Positions 10,601 through 23,457 of a DNA stretch of 64,000 nucleotides are shown piece after piece. A model generated the notes under the pieces. It had not been told where the DNA came from, did not search any database, and worked only from the letters and a program-made list of their open reading frames with translations. Both the position numbers and the translations under genes were made by a program. How positions within the stretch are numbered: the stretch's first letter is position 1; each line of letters opens with the position of its first letter. The stretch spans positions 54,716,514 to 54,780,513 of the forward strand of contig CM038214.1 in assembly GCA_021442155.1 (NCBI GenBank), given 5' to 3'. This DNA is from Cymbidium sinense. Its lineage: Eukaryota > Streptophyta > Magnoliopsida > Asparagales > Orchidaceae.

Positions 10601-11171
10601 TAAGGAAACTAAATAAATAAAGAAATAAACTTAAGCCCTAAAACCTAATAAATCTAAACCTAAACCTAAACTTAAACCCTAATATTGGGCAGAACCTTGA
10701 CGGCAGGAACATTGATGTCAACTAGGCTTAATCTAGATCTAGTGGTGGAGGCGAAGGTGGAGGCGATAGTTATCACAATGGTGGTGGGGGATCTGGAGGT
10801 GCTGGAGAATATGGATGTGGTGGTAAGAGTAGTGGTGGTTATGGAGTCAAGAAGAGTGATGGAGGTTACAGTCGTGGTGGTGGCGGAGGGGTAGATCAGA
10901 AATATGATGGCAAATCCTGCTACTCGAGAGGTGGTGGTGGTTCTGATGGGAACTGGAGAAACTGAAGAACGGCCAATCCGATCTACTAAATATGGAACTA
11001 TGTTTTTATAGTAGAGACAGTTCTAGTTATCAAGGATTTTTGATTTTCTCTATCGGTGCTCATTTTTGATCTATGCCATCGTTTGTGTCTTAGAATACTT
11101 GGTGCGCTACTTGGTTGTTGAAATCGAAAAGAATAAATGTTGAATATAAATTTATTCTCTAATAAAAAAAA
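10601..11171 (+). pseudogene. GR-RBP retrocopy G5 with leader (best-preserved tail)
   Basis: The leader covers 10601-10680. The copy reads NIGQNLDGRNIDVN, stop, A, stop, SRSSGGGEGGG without a frameshift. It continues through YHNGGGGSGGAGEYG and GYSRGGGGG to CYSRGGGGSDGNWRN and a natural TGA at about 10962-10964. That C-terminus is typical of GR-RBPs. Both early stops are CAG/CAA to TAG/TAA changes, that is, C-to-T. About 200 bp of 3' UTR and an A8 tail (11164-11171) follow. The RRM and start codon are missing. It is the best single copy for recovering the parent gene family. Confidence 0.87.
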
Positions 11172-11540
11172 TTAAACCTTAATCCCTAAACTAAAGACTA
11201 AACCCTAAACCAAAAACCTAAACCCTAAACCCTAAAAACTATAAAGCTTAAACACTAAACACTAAACCCTAAATCTTAAATAATAAACCCTAAATCTTGA
11301 ACCTGCAACCTTAAACCCTAAATCCTAAAACCTTAAACCATAAACCATAAACTCTAAAATGTACCACACTAAATCCCAAACCATAAACCTTAAACCCTAA
11401 ACCCTAAATACCCTAAACTCTAAATTTTAAACACTAAACACTAAACCCTAAACCTTAAAAAATAATAAACCTACAACCCTAAATCTTGAACCTGCAACCC
11501 TAAACCCTAAACCCTAAACCATAAAACTCTAAACCCTAAA
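11172..11540 (+). repeat. Telomeric array
   Basis: CCCTAAA repeats with several direct internal echoes (an ACCCTAAATCTTGAACCTGCAA word recurs near 11290 and 11477), showing a local duplication of about 190 bp. Confidence 0.85.
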
Positions 11541-12482
11541 CCCTAAACCTTAAACCTAAACCTAAACCTAAACCCTAAACCTAAACCTAAACTAAAACTT
11601 AAACCTAAACTACAAACTTAAACTGACTAAATCCTAAACTTAACCTAAACCCTAAACCTAACTTAACTAAACTAACCTAAACTAACTAAAAACCTCCTAA
11701 ACTTAAAACTAAACCTAAACTGTTTAAACTTAAACCTAAACCTAAACCTAACCTTAAATCACCAACTCCTCTCTAACTAAATCAAACCAACTAAATTTAA
11801 ACTATAAATCCCTAAACTTAAACTTAACCTAACCTAAATCTAAATATAAACTTAAACCTTATCCTAACTTAAACTGACCCTAAACTCTAACCTAACCTAA
11901 ACTTAAACTTAATCTAAATTCCTAAACACTAAGTCTAAACCCAAACCCTAAATCAAACCTAATCTAAATCCTAAACTAAACTTATACCTTAAATCTCAAA
12001 TAAACTTAAACTTAAACTTAAACTTAAACTAAAACCTAAATTAAACCTAAATTAAACCTAAACTGACTCCTAAAATTAAACTTTAAACCTTAAACCATAT
12101 ACCCTAACTTGAACTTAAACCCTAAACCTAAACTTAAACCCTAAATCTAAACCTAAACCTAAATCCTAAACCTAAACTTAAACCTAAGCCTAAACCTAAA
12201 CCCTAAACCCTAAACCCTAAACCTAAATCTAAACCTAAACCTAAATTAAAGAAACCTCAAACCCTAAACCTAAACCCTAAGCTTAAACCCTAAACCCTAA
12301 ACCTTAAACCCTAAACCTTAAATCCTAAACCTAAACCTGAACCTAAACCTAAACCTAGATCTTAAACTTAAACCTAAACCCTAAACCTAAAATTAAACCC
12401 TAAACCTAAACCTAAACCTAAACTAAACCTAAATCCTAAACTAAATTAAACCTAAACCCTAAACTAAAACCCAAAAACTTAA
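11541..12482 (+). repeat. Degenerate CCTAAA/CTTAAA array
   Basis: Hexamer-dominated array (CCTAAA and CTTAAA; a CTTAAA run near 12005-12030) with few intact heptamers. It lies just upstream of the long LINE L-C. I see no other structure in it. Confidence 0.85.
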
Positions 12483-12639
12483 AAAACTATTGCCCGAGCC
12501 CTCATCCTCGTGCTCTGGTGATTTCCCTTTCCCCCTCTCAATTTCAGCTTTCTGGCCGCTGCTTGCCAATTATTTTGCATGATTCTCACTGGATTCCTTC
12601 TTGAATCAATGGCTTCTAGCCTATTTTGTGTCTTCTTTG

Positions 12640-13807
12640 GAGTGATGCTAAGGCTTGGCATCTTCTCCGATGATTCCTTGGGGAAAACTAAAGGATCCTA
12701 TGGATCGTTCTAGGGAATTAACTAACTTGGCTTTGATTGCTTTGAAATCATTCAAAGGCATTCCAGTTTAGATTTCTCTCCCTAATATGCAAATTCATTT
12801 TGTTAACCATCAATTCCTTATTGCTATGGGTGCTTTATTTGGTCAGCCATTGCAAATTGATAAGGCAATGACTACAAAATCTCATCCTTCAATGGCTAGA
12901 ATGCTTATTGAATTGGACATTACCAAGAAACACTACAAAGAAATCTAGTTAGAATATGAAAATTATAGTTATATATAAAGATTTGAATTTGAAAATCTCC
13001 CTATCTTTTGTTCTCAGTGTAAAATCCATAGGCATGATAATTCAAAATGTTTCATTCTTCATCCTCACCTGAAAAAGAAAACCCTATTAAGGAAACTTTT
13101 ATTCCTTACCCTAGGCCAATCATTGTTAAATATCAAAGAGCTACTTTGAAAAAAAAAGATTTTTTGAATTTTCCTAATAAGGCAATTTTACCTCTTACTT
13201 CTTCTATGCAATTGAAGGCTTCTAATGTGACAATATCAGTTTTTCTAAACTTTTAGATGATGATTATATTTCCTCTAATTCAATCCCTGCATACTTACCA
13301 GCTTTGATTGATGAATGATGCTTTGATTTAGAATATAAATGAGGATATTAATGTTATGCATCATTAAAATTTAATACAAAATATGGCCTTAATACCTCAT
13401 GATAATTATGTTGAAAACATAAATTCTATTTTCCAGATTCAAGATAATTTAAATTCTCATAAAGATTTTCCATTATCTAATTTGGGTCATGAAGAGGAAG
13501 GGCTTGTTGTTCACACTTGCCTCTTAATAAATCTATTTCTGTTCCCTCTCTTGTTATTCCCGATGCTCATTTGGCTTTAATAAATTATAATGTCTTGGAA
13601 GAAAGAGAACTCATTTCTAATCAAGAGATTTCACTTTAATCTGTGACTAATGTTGCTAAATCCTTCTCTGATGATGATTATATGGGAAAATAAATAGGTT
13701 TTCAAACTTATCATGCTAAAAAAAGAAAAAAAAATATTAAAAATTTCCCTCCCAAATTGCCAAGAAACACTAGATCGGCTATGACCTCTCTCTCCTCTCT
13801 TAATTAA
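12640..13807 (+). pseudogene. LINE L-C ORF1 remnant (DUF4283 part, zinc knuckle)
   Basis: ORF1 of plant L1 elements encodes an RNA-binding protein that coats the element transcript. Visible pieces are LPNMQIHFVNHQFL and GALFGQPLQIDKA (second half of the DUF4283 region), LDITKKHYKEI, then a zinc-knuckle CSQCKIHRHDNSKC (C-x2-C-x4-H-x4-C) and a lysine-rich stretch HPHLKKK. A hydrophilic linker follows, ending MTSLSSLN before TAA at 13805-13807. Compared with L-D, the N-terminal part and first half of DUF4283 are missing, consistent with an internal deletion of several hundred bp near 12700. In-frame stops are present, for example in the Val-Trp-Ile region at about 12768. Confidence 0.8.
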
Positions 13808-13835
13808 CCTTTTCTTATCCCATTTTTATTTCTTT

Positions 13836-16800
13836 ATGTTTAATTTTATTATTTTGAATGTTAGAGGGATTAGTACCCTCTCTATTCATAACTGTATTAA
13901 AAATCTTTATTGTGTACATAATATTTCTTTACTTATTTTTTCTATAGCCTCTTATTCATGTTATCAAATTAACCATGTTGCTAGAATGATCAGTTTCAAT
14001 AAAATTTTCTCAAATGTCAGTAATAAGATTTTGTGTTTTTGGAATAACTTTGTAGAGGTTTCTATTATTGATGATTTTCAACAAGTTGTAAATGCTCAAA
14101 TCTCTTAGGGTGATTATTGTGTTTTGGGATTAGATTTGGTAGAAATCTTCTTTGGGATTATTTGAGGAATTTTGCTACCTCCGTCAATAAACCTTGGTTT
14201 ATTGGTGGTGATTTCAACACTATTTCATTCACTTCTAAACGAAGTGGTGGTTGCTCTCCTAATATTCACTCTATGGAAGAATTTTCTAATATGATCCTTG
14301 ATTGTAATTTGATTGATATTGGTTTTAAAGGTTCTAATTATACTTGGCAAAACTCTAGACTTTGTTAAAGGTTGGATCAGATTCTTTTTAATACTCATTG
14401 GATTACTCAATGGCATATTACATCTGTCGATCATTTAAGTAAAACCTTGCCTAATCATGCTCCTCTTTTGGTTTCTATTAAAGATAATTCTAATATATTA
14501 AACAATTTCTCTCCTTTTAGATTTCACAACATGTGGATTCAACATATTGATTTTTTTTAATGTTGTGGCTAACAATTAGAAAGCTCCTTTACATCATAAT
14601 AATTTGATTATGGGGATGAATAGACTTTGGTTTAAGCTTAAAAAAATAATGAAAAATTTGGGTTGGTGGAATAAGCATTATTTTAAGAACTTTTTTGCTA
14701 ATACCAAAGATTTGGAAAAACTGGTTTGTGATCTTGAGATATCTATTATGTCTAATCCTCTTTCAAGCATTAAGGTGACTGAGGTGGAAAGATAAACTTG
14801 TTAATTTTAAAAAAAAATATGAAAGAGACTTATTAGAGTCAAAAAAGCTATTAGTAAACATATTGCGGATGGTGACAGGAATACTAGGTATTTCCATGCT
14901 TTAGTTAATAAAAAGAGAGCTTTAAATAATATTAAAAAAATTAAAGATGCCAGTGGAGAATGGATTATGGAGAATAATGATATTAAGGATTCAGTTATTA
15001 ATTACTTTAGAAATAAGCTTAATAAGAGTTGCTCTTATGCAGCTATTTCTAAATCGCACTTTATTCCTTCTTTTATTACCAATGATAACAATGATTTTCT
15101 TACTATTATGCCTAATGAAGATGAAGTTTTTAAAGTTCTTAATATCATGAACATAGATTCTATTGCTGGTTTGGAGGGTTTCATTACTCATTTTTTTTCA
15201 AAATTGTTGGTTTGTTATTAAAAATGATTTAATTGAGCCTATGGTTGATTTTTTTTAATGGTAATCCTTTTCTTAGATCTTTTTCAAGCACTTCTGTTAT
15301 TCTCATACTTAAGAAAGATTATTCAGACTATTGCAGTGATTTTAGACCTATTAGTCTTTGCACCTTCTTCAATAAGCTAATTTCCAAAATTCTTGCCAAC
15401 AGGCTTAGACCTTACTTCTAAGATTATCTCTCTCAATCAAACTAGTTTTGTTAGAGGTAGATCTATTTCTGATAACATTTTACTTGCCTAGGATTTAATT
15501 CATGACTTAGATGCTATGACTAGAGGTGGAAACATTCTTGGGATTTCCTTTTCCATATTCTAAATTTTTTGGGTTTGTTGATAAATTTATTTTTCTTATT
15601 AAAAATTATATTAATAATGCCTGGTTTTCTATTTTGCTTAATGGGGAAGATTTGGGCTTCTTTCCTTCTTCCCATGGCTTAAGATAAGAGGATCCTTTAT
15701 CTCCTACTTTATTTATTATTGCTGTTAAGTACTTATCTAGGAGCATCAATGAGTTCTTTTAAACAATCCTAGTATGTACTAGTGGTCTTGGTGGTCTTCA
15801 CTTAAGCTTTGTAGATGATTTCATTATTTTTTGCAATGCTTCTATTCAACATATCAAGAACCTCAAGATTTTTTTAAATAAATTTGGTAGAGAAAATGGT
15901 CTTTCTATTAATGATAACAAAAGATATTTTATTATTTCTTTAAGTATCTTTAATGATAAAATAAATCAAATCTAGTATATCACTAATTTTAAACATCAAC
16001 ACTTACCTCTTAAGTACTTGGGTTCTCCTCTATTTAAATGTCCAAAATGATCCCATCTTTTTGATGAGTTAATTCAAAAAATTTTAAATAAAATTTTTGT
16101 TTGGGAATTCCATTTACATTCCTTTGTATGTGCTCACTATTCTTAAAGGAACTTTTAATTCTATGCCTCTTTATTTGATTCAAACTTTTATTTCCACTAA
16201 TTTTTCTCTTATCAGAATTGATCGCTTGCTTAATAATTTTTTTGGGGATCCAATAATTCTATTAAAAGAATGTATTGGACATCTTGGCATAAATGTTGTG
16301 GTCCTTTGGGTGAAGGTGGTCTTGGTTGCAAACCTAATCATGAAGCTATGACTGCCTTCTCTCATATGCTCTGGTGGAATTCTAGAAAGAATGATAGCCT
16401 TTGGGCTAATTTTATGATGGAAAAATATTGCCCAAGTAAACACCATCTTATATGTGCTTTTAAAGTTGGTGACTCTCTGATTTGGAAAAGGCTTTGCTCC
16501 ATTAATGGGTTGTTGAATCATTAATATCTTGGGGTATTCATTCAGGCTCTTATTTCTTTTGGCAAGATAATTGTATTGGCAATGGTTCTATTGACTCCCT
16601 TTTATCTACAAACTCTACTAGTTCGATCAAAGTTACCTCTTTTTGGCTTAATAATAATTGGAATGAAAACAAACTTGAGAATTACATTCCTATTTCTATT
16701 TTTGATAAGTTTTGCAACATCGCTATCTTTTCTAATAAACCTGGTCAAATTCTTTTCAGTCTCTCTTACAATGGCAATTTTGTTCTTAAAGAGGTTAGAA

Positions 16801-17866
16801 ATTTTTAAAAAATAAACAAAACACATCTAATGTTTTCATTAAAATTTGGAACAATATCATTCCCATTTCTTATTTTATTTTAGCTTGGAAGATTTTTAAT
16901 AACTTCATTCTTGTAGATTCCTTTCTCTGGCTTCAAGGGTTTTATTTACCTTCCAAGTGTTATTATTGCTTTCATTTTGAAAATGTTAATCATGTTTTTG
17001 TCAATGGTGCTATTACTTCCAAACTTTGCATATGGTATGATGATTTATTTAACATTAACTATTTTCATGGCTCTCTGTCATTATATCAACTTCTTGAAGT
17101 TCATTTCCATAAAACTGAGAAAGGTCATATGAAAGTTATAATTTCTATTACCCTTATTTGGTTCATTTTGATGGATAGAAATGATGCTAAATATCAAGGC
17201 TTCCCTATGAACCATAAAAGGATCCTTGCTAGAACTAAAGAAAAAATTCATTCTTTGTTTAATGCAAAGTTAATTAGTAATCTTCATTTTAGAGGTTATA
17301 AATTTGTGGCTAAATAATTGGGTATCACTTTGCATGATGACCCTTCCTACAAGAGTTTTAGGATTATACATTGGATTAATCCTAAAGAAAATTTTATTAA
17401 CATCAATACTGATGGTTCCATTTCCCCAAATAAATATGTTTGTGGTAGAATTCTTAGGGATTCTAAAGGTACAGCCATTTGTACTTTTGCCTACCCGCTC
17501 AAAGTTTATTCTATTATTTATGTTGAGCTCATGGCTATAAATAAAGCTATTGATAGTTATTTAAGCAAAGGCCTCTTTAATATTTGGATTGAAGTTGATG
17601 CTCTTCTTTTACTTGATATGCCCAATACTAATAAAATGGGGAATGCTGGCTTATTTTATTTTCTTAATCATAGTAAAAACCTTCTTTCTCAAGTTTGCTA
17701 CAAAATTTATCAAATTCTTTGGGAAGGTAATGCTTATGTTGGTTTCCTGGCTAGTTTGGGTGCTAAATTAAATGAGATCACTTTATTTGATAACTATAGC
17801 TTACTTAAGCAACTGCATGGTTTGGTTAATCCAGATAACACTGGACTACCTTTCCTCCGATTTTAA
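13836..17866 (+). pseudogene. LINE L-C ORF2 remnant (EN, RT, RNase H)
   Basis: ORF2 supplies nicking and reverse transcription. The endonuclease begins MFNFIILNVRGIST and keeps WFIGGDFNTI (about 14200) and PNHAPLL (about 14450). The RT region shows FRPISLCTFFNKLISKILA (about 15340) and SFVDDFIIFCN (about 15810), so the catalytic box is FVDD rather than the usual YADD/FADD. RT motif A is lost: about 40 bp holding the FKLDISKAFDN codons of L-D are deleted at about 15540. The C-terminal RNase H domain is open from 17318 to 17866 (INTDGS, ELMAINKA, IEVDALL), but the late His/Asp positions read WEGNAYVGFL, where L-D has HEGNAYADYL. Numerous stops and frameshifts; clearly dead. Confidence 0.88.
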
Positions 17867-20341
17867 CTTTCGACTATTTTGTTGATCATATTGCTATGAT
17901 GGTTTTATTTGGTCTATTTTTTGGTTGTTTTTTTTTCCTTCCCACAATAAGAAGTGGTTTTTGTTATTTTTCTTTAGGGTCCTGGTCAATCTCACTTTGT
18001 ATAAAAGCTACCTTATTATTTTTAGTTTATTTCTAAACTTAAACCCCCTTCCTCCTTACCCCATTATACACTTGATTGACCATTATTTGGGTCATAGTGG
18101 TGCTATTTTTAATTGGTTTTCCTATCCTATGACACTATTGGTTTTCTTTCTATGTCTCATGTTATGCATCTTTTGTCACACAACTAGTGATGTTTTGGGG
18201 GTCTCCTGTTGGGTTGTGGTTGTGCCTGATTTTGGCCTATCCCTTATACTAATTGATGTTGGGTTTGCCTCAGGTTTTGGCTGGTAGTTACCTTATTTGA
18301 ATTGGATTTTTGGTTGATGTGCTTCATTCCGCGGGATGCAGCAATTTGCTTCTTCCATTTACCTGACTATTTTGGGTGGTCATTTTTCATGGCTATTGTT
18401 GGTCTCTTCTGGTTTGGCTTAATTTTGGGCTTTTTGGTGGTTGCTGTTTCCTTGCCTAGTTTCGCATAGGGGCTTCTACTAGTTGGTTTTTCCCTCTGCC
18501 TTATGGATTGGAGGTAGCTTTTTTTTAGTTGTTGCCCTCCTATTTTCTTTTTTGTGATGAATATCTGCTCTATAGGGTTTGGAAGAGGATTTGTTTGCCT
18601 CTAGCCTCATCCCTTTCCTCGCAGATTTGCTACTTGTGGTTGGGTGGTTCTCTTCAACATTTTATACTTTGGTTTTTTGTCTAGCTAAGTGACTACCATT
18701 TTTATTTCTTGGTTTTCTTGGGGATCTCCAGGTGGTTGTGGCTATGCCTGCTATTGTTCTTTCCCTCTATTTTGGGCTCTATATTGGGTTAGCCTCTTAT
18801 TTTGGCTAGTTGTTCTCTTTACTTAATTGGAACTTCTACTGTAATGTTTGGTTGTTGGGAAGCAGCTATTGTCTCTACAGGCTTTGCTTAGCTTGGGTTT
18901 TTTTTCAATTCTTTTTATTTATTTTCTTGATTTGGGTTGGTGTTTTCATTTTGTTGGTTATTTTATCTGTTGATTGGTATGAGGACAGCTACTTTGTGGT
19001 TCTTTTTTCTTCCAGACCTAGGTTTATATTTACTAGAGGAGATGGTTGTGGCTATTTTTGGTCTATGCCTACTGGTTTGCTAGTAGCTACTCCTCTAATT
19101 AGATTGGCCTGGTGTTTGCTGAGGGTTGGTTGTGGCTCTCTTTGGCTTGGTGACTTGGGATTGGATGTTGTCTTTCCTTGGAAGCTTGTGCCCAGGCATG
19201 GTGTCTTGGGATTTAGGTTGGCTATTAGCATTGAATCCCTTTGGTTTATTTTTCCCTCCTTGTTTCCTAATATTTTCCTCTTGGTAAGTGGTGCAAGATT
19301 TCCTGCTGCCTTGGGGGTGGTTTTGATGGTAATTTCTAGATGCCCTCTTGGTCTACCTATGGCTTTCCTATCTCTGATGCTGCTTATCTTACACTATTTG
19401 GCTATTTGGGTGGAGGTTTTGCCTTTGAATTTTGATTTCTAGTGCTCTAGAGATAGTTGTCAGTTGTTGTTATGCCTTTGGGACTATTTTGTTGTGTTGT
19501 GTTGTTACCCCTATTCAGCTGACTGCTCCTTTTCGTGTTTCTCTTCCTTTTTGGTGGTGGATTTGGTGGAGTTACTACTTGGTTTTTTTAGCTTGGCCAC
19601 TGATTCTGCTATAACTTCTGGGTTGGTGGCTTTATGTGATTGGTCTGTTGTGGGTTTTGGTTGGTGGGTTGGCTCCTGGCTGGCTGCTTTGTTTGTTTGT
19701 TTGGTGCATGATCGGGGTCACTATGGAGTATTTTGCCTTGGATGCTTTGCTTATATCAGGTATGCTGGCTATGATGGCCTTGATGTTTCCTCATATCATC
19801 TCTCTAGTTGGTAGCATTACATATGACTATAACCCTTCTTAGGAAGTTTGGATGTTCATATTTATTATTGCCACTTGAGATGATCTTAATTGAGCCCGAG
19901 CATTCTCTTTCTCAGCTCTCTCTAAATTGTTTACTTTATCCTTTTCTCTTGAGCTATGATTATTGCCTTTGTAGTGTTTTGCAGAATTCTTTTGTAGGTT
20001 GGAACTTTACAGATGGAATGAGCTTTACTCAGTCAACTCAATTGTTGTTGTTCTGGTTCTGGTTTATCTTGCTTTCAAAAAGGGATCAAGAGCTACTGCT
20101 GACTAGTTCTTTTACTGCTTTCAAGAGTTGTATTAGTCTTAATCTGGCTTTTCCTAATATGCTTTTTAGCTATTGTAATTATTATTTTTCTTTTATTTAC
20201 TTTTCCTTTTCAATTGCACTTAGATTGTGGTTTAGTTTTTTAGGTTACTTGTAGCTCTAAGACAAGTAGAACTTTGAGCTTTACCCCTATTAAGGACATT
20301 GTATCTTTTCCTTTTATGGTAATAAAATTCTAACTTTTTCC
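17867..20341 (+). other. LINE L-C 3' region, T-rich
   Basis: About 2.5 kb with low A and high T/G. This yields long stop-poor frames (for example 18810-19442 and 19464-19814) full of Leu, Phe, Trp and Val that match no known domain and are not conserved as frames in L-A, L-B or L-D. The last 700 bp match L-A closely. I read it as an untranslated region. Confidence 0.75.
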
Positions 20342-20350
20342 AAAAAAAAA

Positions 20351-20505
20351 CCCTAAACCTAAAGTCTAAACCCTAAACCCTAAACCCTAAAACCTACAAC
20401 CCTAAACCCTAAACCCTAATCCACAAACCCTAAACCTTAAACCCTAAACTTAAAACCATAAACTAACCCTAATCCCTAAACACTAAATTGTAAACCCTAA
20501 ACCCT
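20351..20505 (+). repeat. Telomeric array
   Basis: CCCTAAA repeats following the poly(A) of L-C directly. Confidence 0.9.
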
Positions 20506-21369
20506 AAAAAATTAAAAACATAAACCTAAACATAATGAAACCTAAAAATAAAAAAAATAAAAAAACCTAGACTAAATAAAATAAATAAATAAATAAAATT
20601 AAATTAAAACCTAAACCTAAACCAAAAAATAAAATATAAAAAAAACTAAACTTAAATAAAATAAATAAAAACATAAAGTAAACTAAAGGTGAAAATAAAG
20701 TTCAAAATAAAAAACTTAACAAAATAAAAACTAAACCTAAAATAAAAATAAAATAACCCTAAAAGAAAATAAAATAAAAATTAAATAAAAACCTAAACCT
20801 AAAAATAAACCTACAAACAAAACCTACAAATAAATAAAATATAAAATTTAAACCCTAAACTTAAAAAAAGAACTTAAACTTAAAATAAAAATAAAATTAA
20901 CAAAATAAAATAAACCTAAACAAAAATAAAGTAAACAAAAAAAAAAACCTAAACCTAAAGCTTTAAACTAAACCTAAACATAAACCTAAACTAAATATAA
21001 TAAAATAAACTAAAAATAAACCTAAACCTAAACTAAAAAATAAAACCTAAAAATAAACCTAAAATAAAAATTTAAAACCTAAACCTAAAAAAATAAAATA
21101 AAAACCTAACCATAAACCTAAAAATAAAAAATAAAACCTAAACCAATAAAATAAAACAAAAATAAAACTAAACTAAAAAATAAACCTAAACCTAAATCGA
21201 AACCAAAAAAATAAATTAAAATAAATAAACCTAAAATAAATAAACTAAACTAAATAAAAATAAAAATAAACCTAAATAAAAGTTTATAAAAAATAAACTA
21301 AATGAACCAAAACCTACTAGTTTACTTAATTTAAATAAAAAATATTAAAAATAAATAATTAAATAAAAA
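20506..21369 (+). repeat. A-rich satellite S7
   Basis: S unit with a diverged head (ATGAAACCTAAAAATAAA) and tail at 21311-21341 (CCTACTAGTTTACTTAATTT), followed by an A/T spacer of about 30 bp ending in an A-run. Confidence 0.78.
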
Positions 21370-21679
21370 AACCCTAAACCATAAACCCTAAACACCCTAA
21401 ACCAAAATCCTATGCCATAAACCCTAAACCCTAAACCCTAAACCCTAACCCTAACCCTAAACCCTAAACCCTAAACACTAAACCCCAAACTCTAAACAAC
21501 CCTAAACCCTAAAACCCTAAACCCTAAACCCAAACCGAAAACCCTAAATGCTAATCCCTTACCCTAAACCCTAAAACCTTAAACCTTAAACCCTAAACTA
21601 ATCCTAAACCCTAAGCTAACCCTACACCCTAAAAACCCTAAAGCCTAAACCCTAAACCCTAAACCCTAAAACCCTAAAA
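21370..21679 (+). repeat. Telomeric array
   Basis: CCCTAAA repeats with several clean runs (21418-21470), ending at the 5' edge of LINE L-D. Confidence 0.9.
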
Positions 21680-21831
21680 ACCATAAAAGCCAATCTCACC
21701 CTCATGCTGCGACTCTCATGATTCCATGTTTTTATTTTCCTTATGTTTATGATCTTCGATCCTTCTCGATCATAATTTTTGATTATTTGTCTCTGATTGG
21801 CCGCTAATACGAGTTTCCCTTTGCTCTTTAA

Positions 21832-23296
21832 ATGGCAGAGGAACCGCTTTCAACGCTGCCGAGCTTCTCGAACTTGGAGGCATCGGCTAGGGCTTCTAAT
21901 TTACAAGGTATTATGGATCCGACATCATCCGTTACTCTTCCTGCTATTAAGTCCTTCAAGGATGCATTATCTGGTAAGAACTTTTCCCCTAATGCTGCAG
22001 TTAATTTGATCTCAACCTCTTTTCATGGGATGCCTACTGTTATGTGCTTGGATCTTGATGTGAAAAAGTTGGTGAAGCCTTTTGAATTCTCTTTAGTTGG
22101 TAAATTTTCCTTACGTCGGCCAACTCTCGATAACATCCGATCATTTTTTCGTAGCCTAAAGCTCTTTGGCATTTTCACTGTCAGTTCGATTGATCCTAGG
22201 CATATTCTTATTCAGCTCTCTAATGACTTAGATTACTCAAGAGTTTTTGCTCATTGCTCCTACTTTGTGTATAATTGTTAAATGAGGCTTTGAAATGGTC
22301 TCCTTTTTTTATGTAAAAGAGGAATCTTCAATTGTTCCTTTATGGCTAGCTCTTCCTAATATGAGAATACACTCTACACATCAAGTTCTCTTTGCTTGGT
22401 GCCTCATTGGTCACCTCTTCAAATTGATCAGCCTGGAGATCATAGCCTTTAGTTGCTCATATTTTGGTTAAGATTGATATTACCAAAAGTATCCTAAAGA
22501 AGTATGGATCTACGAGAAATTTGGTTATAATCAAAAAGTGGAATTTGAAAATTTTCTTATTTTTTGCACAAATTGTAAGATTCATGGTCATGATCATTCT
22601 GAATGCTTTGTGTTGCATCCTCATCTTAAAAAGAATAAATTGTCGGATCCTACTCCCTCTCTAGCAAATGAAAAAATTAATAAATTTGCTTATGTGCCTA
22701 AAGTCACTCAAAATGGAGCTCATCCCCCTACCCCTGCTCTTTTATTATCTACTAATTTTCCTATTGAAGAGTAATCTGAGCATGTTAAAAATAATGCTTA
22801 TGAGGTTAATGAGGAGGCTAATGATAACTTACCTAACATTGCTTCTAATTATAATAATTTGGCTCCTCAAGACAACACCTTGACTCAGTCTAATCTACCC
22901 CTCTTAGTTAGCAAACTCAAGGAGACTCATATGAACCTTAGTGGTGATTTGAATAGAAACTTCAGGTTGGATCAAAATTTGAAAACTAATTCTACAACTG
23001 TTCTTCTCATGAAAGAACAAAATCTAAAAAACGGTGATCCTTTGCTCATGGAACAAAATCTGAAAGGTAATTATAAAACTGAGCATGAAATCTGTACTAT
23101 TAATGGCTTCACAACCTCTCCTTCTCCTACCCAACAGAGTGATACCCATGCTAAACCAATTTCTCAACTTAATTCTGACACTGAAGAAGGGGAAATTACC
23201 ATTAGGAATGCTTTGATAGATACTGGTCCTATTGTAAATATCATAAATCACTCTCTCTCGGATGGAGATACTTTGGACAAATATAGACCTTTTTAA
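21832..23296 (+). pseudogene. LINE L-D ORF1 (DUF4283, CCHC-type zinc knuckle)
   Basis: The first ATG at 21832 opens a 149-residue frame (MAEEPLSTLPSFSNLE...) running into DUF4283 (FKDALSGKNFSP, LVKPFEFSLVGKFS, IRSFFRSLKLFG). A frameshift lies near 22280. Homology resumes with SIVPLWLALPNMRIHS and, in another frame, EFENFLIFCTNCKIHGHDHSEC (zinc knuckle, C-x2-C-x4-H-x4-C at about 22566-22607) and HPHLKKNK. A low-complexity hydrophilic tail runs to TAA at 23294-23296, with one in-frame TAA at about 22772. The expected product is a nucleic-acid-binding protein of about 490 residues. The ATG is chosen because it is the first in the longest frame and sits just after the presumed 5' UTR. Confidence 0.87.
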
Positions 23297-23457
23297 ACTA
23301 TTATTAAGAAATATACCTTAAAGCTAGAATGTTCATTAATAGCTCCACCAGAACCACTAGATCTTCTCTAACTTCCCATAAATAATTATTTCATGTTGTC
23401 TCTTCTTCTTACTTTTTATTGTTTTAGTTATCTCTTTTTCTTTTCTTTTATTTTATT

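Larger units (their letters stand above)
12483..20350 (+). mobile_element. LINE L-C, near full length (7.9 kb), dead
   Basis: An L1-type plant LINE on the + strand. It has a 5' region similar to that of L-D (CCCTCATCCTCGTGCTCTGG here, CCCTCATGCTGCGACTCTC there; both continue to TGGCCGCT), a broken ORF1, a broken ORF2, a 3' region of about 2.5 kb that is T-rich, AATAAA at 20321-20326 and an A9 tail at 20342-20350 followed by CCCTAAA. Sharing the start with L-D suggests the true 5' end is nearly reached. Many stops, frameshifts and deletions mean it is not autonomous. Target duplications cannot be scored in telomeric flanks. Confidence 0.92.

Noticed and set aside
18810..19442. 210-codon open frame in the LINE L-C 3' region as a membrane protein
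   Set aside because: The T-rich, A-poor composition removes stops; the frame is not kept in L-A, L-B or L-D and shows no domain.
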